A stretch of DNA of 64,000 bases. It comes from Gyrodactylus bullatarudis (Eukaryota; Platyhelminthes; Monogenea; Gyrodactylidea; Gyrodactylidae). Location of the stretch: assembly GCA_012064415.1 (NCBI GenBank), contig SSNU01000143.1, forward strand, positions 62,001 through 126,000. The letters run 5' to 3'. Below, piece after piece: positions 24,101 to 31,561 of this stretch. The notes below the pieces were generated by a model. It was not told where the DNA came from. It searched no databases and saw only the letters and a program-made list of their open reading frames with translations. The translations under genes were made by a program, and so were the position numbers. Every line of letters begins with the position of its first letter. Positions within the stretch are counted from its first letter, which is position 1.

Positions 24101-27100
24101 AATTTAACTCAGAGCATTCATTGACTTCTCATTTTCATACTTGGTCAATTTTTGGTTTACAAACTTGGGGTTTTTACCCGTCTTATTTTCAAGAATAATT
24201 GAGATTATTAGATTGTTACTCACTCAATAATCATGAAAAAGGTTTTAAAAGAAAGAAGAATGAACACACTACGATATTCTATCAAAGTTTTAAACCAAAC
24301 CTTGAGAATAACACTCGAAATTTTTACTCAAAGTTGGTCACGCCACTTGTACAACTTCCTGAGATCTCAGAACATCAGTTAAGCAATGAATAACAGAGAA
24401 TGAATGATAAAAAGTTTTTATTTTGTTGAAATTTGACATTGAAACGTCTTTTTCTATTCTGGATTGTTTAATGGCAAGAACTGAAAAATGAGATTCAGTG
24501 TTGTTTCAAGACTTGACTTTCAATGCTAATTTGAGATAAATGCATGGATTACAACTTATAAAAACTGCTTGAATTCGTGGAATAGGTTCTTGGGAATAAG
24601 AGAAAATTGATTAGGAAACCAAAGTTTCAACTTTTGCTTGTCCCAGTGGGCTTGACAAAGAAAAGGATATCAAATATTGTAAGACATTGTAATCAATATC
24701 ATCGAGGCATCATTTTGATTTTCAACACCATTTTGAAGACTCCTCTACACATGAGGACACATTTTTCAACTGGAAATCATCAAGCTGAAATCATCATTTT
24801 TGTCTCGTCTTGCAATTTGGTTGACAGGGAAACAGAAAGAGAATTGAGATGTTATTAATGAATGCGGTTACACTTTGTCATTATAATATCTTTATAGTTG
24901 CATGTTATCGTGAAAATATTGTCTCTTCTTAAAGTTCAGGATTCATAAAGACTTTGAATTTTAATTTTCAATTGTGAGTACTTTTTTATTTAAAATTGAT
25001 TCTTATAGTATTTTTGTTGTTTTTTAATTTTCCTTTCAATTGTGAAATGACGGCGACTAGTCAAGAATTCCTTAATTTCATCTTTTCAGTCAGATATTTT
25101 GGTCAATTTTTATAGTATTCATAAGTTTATTCAATAAAACAGTAGCAAGAACTGAATAATTGTTTAAGTTCTCAAAATGAAAAGACATTTTCATAAACGA
25201 AAAAGAACTGTGACTTATGAAGAGTTTATTGATTAATAAACAAGTAAATATGTACAAAAAATTAAGTAAATCTGTTTTATAAATAAAAACAGAATTATAA
25301 TATAAATCTGTTCAATAAAAAATGAATCTTTTAAAAAAACAAAAAATGTTAATATTTTGTGTAACCTCCTCTAGCCCTTATAACAGCACGAAGGCGCTTT
25401 GGCATCGAGTCAATTAGGTTATTGACTTTTTGCTGCATATCTGGTGAAGTAATGATCCTCCTCAGGAGTGTCAGATCCGGGAAAGTTCCAAATAAACTTT
25501 GATGTTCATTTTGTAGCATTATCAGTTTATTGGACTTCATCACCAAAATGTGTGCTTCGCCAGACATACCTAAAATATTTGAATCATTATTGAATTTTTA
25601 TAATAACAACTAAATTTAGGATAAACTCACTTGATTGCATCTCTCTCGCCATCGTGGGACCCTTTTTCTTCTTTTTGAGACGCAGTTTAAGTTTCCTAGC
25701 ATATTTCCGCATAGGTTTAATTGGTTTTCCAGGAAAATGCTGTCTGCAGATCGTGGTTAGAGGAGATTCTTTGTTGAGCTTGATCAGTGTGGGTAGTCTT
25801 CTGATAACATCAGGAAACTTAACCGGTCTTCCCCCTTTGTTTACTGGATGAGGAAGAGAATTCCTAAGAATTTTTAGTTTGTACGCAACTGCAGACTTGG
25901 ACATTTAATATCTTTCTGTTATTTGTCAAACAGTCATGCCTTGGTCTGCATCTCTAAGAATCAGTTGATCGTTGTCCTTAGGATAGCGGAAGTTGGTTCT
26001 CTTCTTGTTCTGCTGGCGAACTGAAGACAAAGGTTGATTTGGCTGGGTCCTTCTTCGCCTCGGCGGTCGTCCAGCATTAGGAATGTTGACTGAGAGTGTA
26101 TTTAGCAAAAAAAACTTACGGTTAGTCTGGGATGGAAGAAGCTCGACCTCATAGTCATCAAGATGACGAATAGATCGACGTCTCCGGCTCCTTCTGGCAT
26201 TTTCTTGATCCATTTTAAATTTGAATGAATAATGTCTTTATATAAAATTCTCTAGAGATGTAAATAAACAAATTCCTGAATTTGAATTTGGAAATTTCCT
26301 TCGTTTTTTCATCACACAATTGAAAAATAATCAACTACTGAAGGAAAACGATGAAATTTCTTACTAAACTCAACCAAATCTTGTTCTTACTCAATCTTTT
26401 TTGAATAAATGCAATATTTTTATAAAAATTTGTATTAAATCATTCTCTTTTTCTCATTTTATCCATCAGGACAGGCAATGAAAATAGTGATTCTTCAGAT
26501 TGCGTAATTGAGTGACTTGGAGGCTTGAATGAATTTTCAATTTACGCATTATGCTCTAAAACTATTTTTCGGTCTTAAATTTGATTGGTTAATAACTGCG
26601 TAATTCTGTAATTGGTTAAAAATGTTTGTCCCGGTGGTTTCGCATGTTACTGTAGTCAGGGTGAAAGCGAATAAAATTTTAATGCATTAAGTCTTATTTA
26701 AATCTTCGGAATTCGTCTTACGTAGGGAGATTATTTAGTATTGGGTAATTATCTGAATTATTCGTAATATATATGTTACCGTTAATCTTGTTACTCATGA
26801 AAGTCTCAAGACTCCCTAGCATTTCAGTTAAACTTGTTACTCGGTTTCAAGATTATCTGATAGTCTCAAGAATCCCGGGAATCTTGTCAAGCTGATAATA
26901 AGTAATTTTTTGACTTTTTATACATTTAGAAAAGAAAATCATCCAGTTTATTCATAAAACCCCTAGAAAATTTTCAAAATCTCTTTCCAGAATTGTTGCA
27001 CATTTATAGAATCTTAGAAGCTTTAGAAAATTAGATTCCAGAAGAAATGAAAACTATACCTTTTAGATATTCTCATGGATTATATATAATCTTGAAATTT

Positions 27101-30100
27101 GCTTCAGATTCTTGTAAATAAGCACCATATGGAAATTAGAGTGTTTTTAGACAGATTCAGATTTTATTTTTTTCAGATTCATTATCAATTCATACGAAAT
27201 TTATTAACCAATCAGTTTATCAATTTTTATTAAAAATCTAATAAAAGTCTGTAACAAGTTTAACTGAATTGCCAGGGAATCTTGAGACTTTCAAGAGTAA
27301 CAAGATTAACAGTAACATATATAATTATCAATTCTGGTTTTCCTTCGATTCTATTCTATCGAATTATCTGATTGTGAGGATCTGACTGATCTTATATTAG
27401 TGATGTCTCAAATTAGATCAAAGATTGATTTTTCTTTGACTATATTCATTGACCAATTTTCATGTCGAGCAGATCTAAGATTAAATCTTTGCTCAATGAT
27501 CCACTCTTACTTTTTAAAAAGTGATACTGAATTGACGATTTTCTCTTTAAGAGCTCTACATTTGGTGGTTCAATAAAGCTAGTCGACATTTTTCTGCGGA
27601 TAGCCAGGGAATCTCGCGATGAAATGATCCCATGATTTGTTGAAACGAAAAAATGGATCTAGCCAAAATTAGGCCATTTTATGAATTACAAAAAAGCCTA
27701 ATTTTTCAAACTTTGCGCTCAACATTTTTCATTGATTTCGAAGATTTAAAGCGACTTGATGCTGATATTTTGGATTATCTATAGACGAAGATTTTAAATT
27801 TGGCCAAAGAGTTTGAGAGGAACTCAAGATTTTCAAGAAAAAGTTAAACTTTAAAATTTTGGATAATTTCCATTCGTGATAATTTAAAGATTCAGACTGT
27901 TAGATCTCCCACAATGATGATAAATTTTTGTAAACTTCTTTTTGGCCAAATTTTAATTCTCAGTCTAATGAGATACAAAACATTATTATCAAATTGCTTT
28001 AAATCTTCGGAATCAATGAAAATGTTGAGCTCAAAGTTTGAAAAAGTGGGAAAATAGGGCTTTTTACCTAATCCACAAAATGGCCTAATTTAATAGTGGT
28101 TGTTGTTACAATAGTCAAAATTATTAGAGCTATAATTCTGATGTGAGATTTGAAGAGATTCAAAGAACCTTTTTTTCTTTGCATGTCCAAACAGAAGTTT
28201 AAACTGATTTCTTCTCAACTTTGATCAATCATTTCTAACCGACGATTTCCAATAGTTACATCTATTCTCGATGAATTTGGGAATTCATGATTTCTACAAG
28301 AATCTCATTTTTTCATCCAAGGTATCAAAATTTTAAAAAGATTTTTTGGTAACCGATTCTAAATGTAAACTTTTACTGATTTAGAGACAATTTCGAGATT
28401 TCATGATTTTTTCATTTTTTTAAACTTTTAGTTTTCGTTGATTCCAAGGTCTGAGAGGAATCAAACCTTATTTTTTAGGATCATCACTAGACAAAGAAAA
28501 TAATTACTCTTATTAATTTTTTTTCAAAAAACCCGTCATTTTAAACAGATCGTGGATCATCATAATTTATCAATTTCCAAGCAGTAAAAATGATCGAAAA
28601 ATAGTAAATAGAGTCAAGACATATTTTAGAGAATGCAAAGCGTAACCAATTAGGTCATTGACATATAACAAAGATAATCACGTGACTTGCGAATGAGTTG
28701 AAAACATTAGTTTGCATTTCAGTTCTGTTTTTATATTAAAACAACTATAAAATAACATTTGGAAAGAATTCTTCAACTAACAAATGCTCTGGTTGACTCT
28801 AATGCTTATGTCTGTGATTGTGATATCTGGGAATTTTATCAGTGTCTTGAGAAAAATCCAAAACTTCAAATGGGAATTGGGTCTCAAGAACTCTGGCATT
28901 ATATTCCGGTCAAGAATAGTTGTGAGAACTACATGTATCATGGAAACTACAAGAATAACTTTGATACCAAAAGAGAATGCGAACAGATCTGTAAGAATAT
29001 AGAGGATTGAATATTTTTACTTTTGATTTTCAAAAATTTAAATTTCATCAATAATGTAAAGATTAGCTGTTTACGTAATACGTAAATAGTAGCTTGGTTG
29101 CAAAATTACAATTTATGTGTCTGACCACAATCCCATGCAACAAGTGAATGCTTAGTATGTGAAAGCTGAATTGGATGTCGTTAATAAACTATAAAAGGTC
29201 CAAGATTTTCTCTTAGTATTCATAGACGAGAATAAATATTTCTTACTGTGATTAAGTCTTCTCTTACTAGTCCAGACTGAGTTACTTGGAGGATACGATT
29301 CCGCAAGGATCTGTTCTGATAGCTACTGCAAACAAAGTCTCAGTCGAAAGCACCTCAGCAGACTCTGAGGATAATATTATCGATTCTACACAATAATAAG
29401 TAGGGTCTAAAAAAATATATCGATTACCATCAAAAACTTTGGATGAATTCTTCATTTTTCAAGGAGTAAAAGGGATCAATAGAGCTGCCGAAATTGGGCA
29501 TAAATTTCAATTGAAAAGGGCATTTTTATTTTAACTTGGTGGCAAAAAAGGGCAAAATGAAACACGCTACTGCTAAGTAGTTTCAGTTAAATAATATTCT
29601 TCTTGATAGTATGACTTGACATGTGACCAACATATATATATATGAATGTAAGATTTGATTGAATGACTAATGAGATTGTTCTATGAATCAGACAGGGCTT
29701 ACAGGTTTCACGAAGACGAAAATAGAATTTTAAGCCTTGAGATTGTTTGTGATTGTTATAGTTGATTTTGTATCAAAACTATCTTAGTTACAACATTGAT
29801 TAGGGCAAAAAAGGGCTTAAATTTTGAAAAAAGGGAAGCATTAAATTTAATATGGCAAAAATTATCGGTTTATGCTTCAACTCATCAAACTTCTGATACT
29901 AGGAAAATGAAGAAAATAAAATGGCATTTTTGCAGCTCTAGTGATCAATAAATGGGGGTTTTATTATCAAAATCTGATTCAGCCTATTTGATTTCTTTTT
30001 CTAATCGTGATCCTAAGAATCATTTTTTGATCCCTCTCTTACTTGAAAACCAGCAAAATTTTTCAGTTCAAACTTCAAAAAATTGGAATTTGGCGCTACT

Positions 30101-31310
30101 TAGAGATTTAATGCCATGATTTCCTTAAAAAATCGATTTAAAAAAGTTTTTCTGGTTCATATCTTGAAAATAGGCCTCATGATCTAGATTCAAAAAATCT
30201 TCATAGTAACTAGATTCAATAATTAACCTCCATGCCTTGTTAGTCTTACTGAAGTAAAAAAATTATATCCTCTTAATTTTGGAAATCTTAAGTATAAATT
30301 ATTCAAAAAAAACTAATTTCATGTCTGCAATAAAACAATTTCATCTAACTTTCGTTTGCGGAATTGTTTTTCAACAGAATCACCTGATAAATTTCAAAAT
30401 ATTAATTCTAATCAGTCAATAACCGAAAATAATTCATCCGATAATATGTATCTTATATTTTTATATGAAGATAAGGAATTATTATAATTTTTACAAACGG
30501 TTTGTGAGATATTTTTCGCACCAATATTCTTCATATTTCGAAAGAGCTCACCTTGCTATATAAAAAATTCCTTGTATTGATTGAGCTACGAAAATTTTAT
30601 CATGTACCCATTATATTCATAAAGAATGTAATTGATAATTAAAGATTCAAATGTGAAATTACACCGATATTCTCAAAATCTTTTTCATCAATCAATGAAT
30701 TAATTCTCGTTGACTCGTTGGATAATTTAAATTTAAATTCAAACTATAACTTCGAAACTTTTTAATTTCAGAGGAAGGAAATGTTCTAAAGATCTTAATT
30801 AGGTTAATTGAACGAATCAAATATGACCGTATATTGTACTGTAGGACTTGAAATATGGTATTTTCTCTTTTATGAAATTAAAGAGTCGAGATTTTATTTA
30901 TAGACTCTTTTTTCTTCTTAATAATCCTATATAATCAAATTTCGTTTTTATGCGATAACTATTTAAATTCAAATCAATTGTTAATAATATTTTTAATGAA
31001 CAATTTACTTGATAGTAGATATGTCAATAAAATAAATATATTATCACATAAAATAAGCTCTTATTCCTAATATGAATCGGAACAAGTAAATATTGTATAT
31101 TTTAGTAAATATTTTACATTCAGAATTAATTGTAAACTTCTTATAGAATAATTGAAAAATAGGTTTTTTAAATTTTTTATTTCCCTCTAGGTAATTGGCC
31201 ATGAGTGCACATATACCATGACAAACCAAGCCGACTCTCCCATTAGATCAGAGGAGATTCCATATCGTGATTTACTGCCAGAAGATTTTATCAACCTATT
31301 CCCACTGTGA
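15103..31310 (+). CDS. FBXO25/32-like: F-box protein of the FBXO25/FBXO32 (atrogin-1) type, five exons over 16 kb
   Basis: Exons 15103-15348, 15378-15470, 15497-15784, 21473-21880 and 31191-31310 are all phase 0 and give 384 residues (vertebrate relatives are about 355-367). The signature start MPFIGQDWRSPGTQWVK is that of FBXO25/32. Exon 2 holds MKTSIKDMRRFNYV. Exon 4 holds the F-box, about residues 234-280 (LERLPRECLDQIFIQL, then TLWRRVVLHTF), then a conserved WKRAYTRLLKKYGDRH and CQKCSNLFWN. Exon 5 supplies GHECTYTMTNQ and the terminal PEDFINLFPL. The family recruits substrates to SCF (SKP1-CUL1) ubiquitin ligases. Introns 1 and 2 are only 29 and 26 nt; introns 3 and 4 are 5.7 and 9.3 kb and full of transposons. 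No break is seen in any exon. The distant last exon matches in phase and family ending, so I trust it. Confidence 0.88.
15349..15377 (+). other. 29-nt micro-intron (F-box gene intron 1)
   Basis: GTTAAT donor, TTCTTCAAG acceptor. Its length is not a multiple of three, so without removal the frame ends within 26 codons. The flanking exons match the family on both sides. Confidence 0.85.
15471..15496 (+). other. 26-nt micro-intron (F-box gene intron 2)
   Basis: GTAACA donor, TTTTTCCAG acceptor. Removal joins RRFNYVSK to CLKILLNQHF, matching the uninterrupted family segment. Retention shifts the frame to an early stop. It is the shortest intron in the window. Confidence 0.88.
15785..17470. other. 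F-box intron 3, left part; nothing recognised
   Basis: AT-rich. Short frames at 16353-16553 and 17095-17403 have no recognisable motif and read like chance. Confidence 0.4.
17471..19006 (+). mobile_element. Near-intact Tc1-type transposon
   Basis: 1536 bp flanked by TA duplications (17469-17470 and 19007-19008). The ends TAGTGGTAGTCAAGAATAAG and the complement of the right end (TAGTGATAATCAATAATAAG) begin inverted repeats of about 90 bp. They share GTATACACCTATAGAACCTG and a ATGATCTTGAGAC segment. It contains one uninterrupted transposase frame. Sits in intron 3 of the F-box gene, same strand. Confidence 0.92.
17798..18793 (+). CDS. Tc1-type transposase, DD34E, uninterrupted
   Basis: 331 codons from MGTNESKYSRL; an in-frame ATG at 17720 would add 26 residues not expected in the family. 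The N terminus has two helix-turn-helix segments (FQKQRAIELRKDGLSLRKIA and RAKIKYLAVNKKYTASKIKS) with a GRPR-like KKRGPK between them. The catalytic triad is visible: Asp in VIFSDEKKFNLDG, Asp in FQQDNAPCHRS, Glu in DLNPIENLWG, with 34 residues between the last two, hence DD34E. The intact frame and TA duplications suggest a recent insertion that may still be functional, unlike almost every other element here. The transposase cuts and pastes at TA sites. Confidence 0.93.
   Translation: MGTNESKYSRLTNFQKQRAIELRKDGLSLRKIANFIECTTKTISRLFMKKKPLKKRGPKQIIPNSVRAKIKYLAVNKKYTASKIKSELNLNVSISTIQRALKKDPSLHWGKPKNTPNLSSRDMESRKSWAYEKIIENQDWSRVIFSDEKKFNLDGPDGLTSCWMDKKRPKPIRIKRGFGGGSVMVWGSITSKGTSSLVVISEKLNSTSYQILLEDHLFSFKEEITKEDLIFQQDNAPCHRSKSTINWFSDHTIKVLPWPARSPDLNPIENLWGILSQKVYQNGKIFCNKHELIIKIMEEWKSIHEDVIKNLYKSMQKRCMNVVLSDGNFTK
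19007..19884. other. F-box intron 3, middle; nothing recognised
   Basis: AT-rich, stop-rich; no repeat or domain seen. Confidence 0.35.
19885..21150 (+). repeat. Direct duplication in F-box intron 3 (two diverged ~270-500-bp units)
   Basis: 19885-20170 and about 20860-21150 share GCAATCTCAGAGCAGAAATA, AGCAAAGCAACCATCGAGTG, CTACCCGACCTGTA and CAACTGAAAATCACATG in the same order. Weaker similarity continues to about 20340 and 21390. The first unit holds a 78-codon frame that the second does not preserve, so it is probably non-coding. Confidence 0.7.
22065..22445. repeat. Fold-back (inverted) repeat with ~125-bp arms
   Basis: Arm 22065-22190 matches the complement of 22315-22445: TTTGATTTGGCGC, TTTTTCGAACTTTG, ATTTGAAAGT and GATCAAAATTA occur in mirrored order with scattered mismatches. 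The spacer is about 125 bp. Non-coding; belongs to the same loose family as 27650-28110. Confidence 0.65.
23388..23476. mobile_element. Miniature piggyBac-type element, 81 bp, with a 20-bp perfect palindrome
   Basis: TTAA at both sides (23388-23391 and 23473-23476) encloses 81 bp with inverted ends CCCCTTCGATCC / GGATTCGAAGGGG. Inside, 23405-23424 is the perfect palindrome AGAGGTCGTATACGACCTCT. TTAA sites and CCC ends are the piggyBac hallmark; the size is that of a very small MITE. Confidence 0.7.
25349..26213 (-). pseudogene. Tc1-like transposase-derived gene lacking the catalytic domain, with introns
   Basis: Minus strand. It starts MDQENARRSRRRRS, then a helix-turn-helix region (NDQLILRDADQGMTV, QITERY, MSKSAVAYKLKILRN) interrupted by in-frame TGA and TAA at about 25907-25933, then a basic GGRPVKF hook. 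A 61-nt GTGAGT...TTTTAG intron joins MAREMQS to SMSGEAHILVM in frame, and a 30-nt GTAAGT...CTCAG insert lies in the N-terminal exon. The end, LIDSMPKRLRAVIRARGGY, is a typical Tc1 C terminus. The whole DDE catalytic region between hook and C terminus is absent. Either a decayed internally deleted transposon or an exapted DNA-binding protein later broken; the two stops favour decay. Confidence 0.7.
26774..27317. mobile_element. Non-autonomous TGTTAC-ended DNA element (Ginger-like MITE), 544 bp
   Basis: Ends TGTTACCGTTAATCTTGTTA and its mirror, with about 70 bp of inverted repeat. It is flanked by TATA on both sides (26770-26773 and 27318-27321). No frame. The next internal block, with ACTTGTTACTCGGTTTCAAG and GATTATCTGATAGT, recurs at both ends of 35448-36600, which carries an integrase fragment. 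TGT ends with a 4-bp duplication fit Ginger-type transposons as described in the literature. Confidence 0.7.
27650..28110. repeat. Fold-back repeat with ~110-bp arms
   Basis: Arm 27665-27770 and the complement of about 27985-28100 share TTAGGCCATTTT, TTTCAAACTTTG, GCTCAACATTTT, CATTGATT and CGAAGATTTAAAGC. Non-coding. Confidence 0.65.
28262..28585. repeat. Dispersed AT-rich repeat (relative of 11335-11620)
   Basis: Shares ordered blocks with the copy in FIP1 intron 5: GATGAATTTGGGA, AATCTCATTTTTTC, AGGAATCAAACC and TCGTGGATCATCA. Confidence 0.5.
28759..29010 (+). CDS. Kunitz/BPTI-like domain lacking one disulfide, nested in F-box intron 4; possibly broken
   Basis: An 83-codon frame. Its last ~55 residues follow the Kunitz spacing: a first Cys (FYQC), eight residues, then Met where Cys2 belongs; ELWHYIPVKNSC (Cys3); NYMYHGN with no Cys4; then NNFDTKRECEQIC giving Cys5 and Cys6. 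Cys2 and Cys4, which pair with each other in the family, are both missing, so the other two disulfides could still form. The in-frame N terminus is not a signal peptide, but the overlapping +1 frame from 28784 opens with a hydrophobic leader-like MLWLTLMLMSVIVISGNF. A one-base shift may separate leader from domain. Function (protease inhibitor or other secreted factor) is inferred; it may be a pseudogene. Confidence 0.5.
   Translation: MERILQLTNALVDSNAYVCDCDIWEFYQCLEKNPKLQMGIGSQELWHYIPVKNSCENYMYHGNYKNNFDTKRECEQICKNIED
29011..31190. other. Right part of F-box intron 4: nested repeats, no gene
   Basis: About 29470-29945 is bounded by mirrored ends (GATCAATAGAGCTGC and its near-complement at 29927-29945) and looks like a non-coding insertion, with GGGCAAAAAAGGGC motifs near both ends. 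A ~37-bp Penelope fragment at about 30505-30541 repeats the start of the copy at 31562. Nothing else was recognised. Confidence 0.4.
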
Positions 31311-31561
31311 TGACCATCTTGTTAAAGTATTTCTTCAGCCTGACAGACAAATGAAGAAAACTGGATTTAAATTAATATCCAATGAATGTGATAGACAAGA
31401 AAAACTATAATTTTGAGAAAACAGAGAGATATAACAGATTATTATATTGATTTATATTATTACTATAACAATTATTGCTATTCAAATTAACCTCGTGTAA
31501 AAGAGACAAATAACCAACTTGCGCCATTATTTTAATGAAGAAATTATCAAGAGTTTAAAAT

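Larger units (their letters stand above)
21881..25348. other. F-box intron 4, left part: repeats, no host exon recognised
   Basis: Holds the inverted repeat 22065-22445 and the mini element 23388-23476. Small frames at 24199-24393 and 24607-24858 have no recognisable motif. Confidence 0.4.

Noticed and set aside
24199..24858. Two small open frames in F-box intron 4, considered as the missing last F-box exon
   Set aside because: Neither ends with the family's DFI-x-LF motif; the exon at 31191 does and is in phase.
25895..25935. A 36-nt GT-AG segment that would remove both stops in the Tc1-derived gene
   Set aside because: It would also delete the helix-turn-helix residues QITERY and MSK that match the family, so the stops are better read as mutations.
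31044..31229. Minus-strand 61-codon frame
   Set aside because: It overlaps the F-box terminal exon on the other strand and has no recognisable motif.
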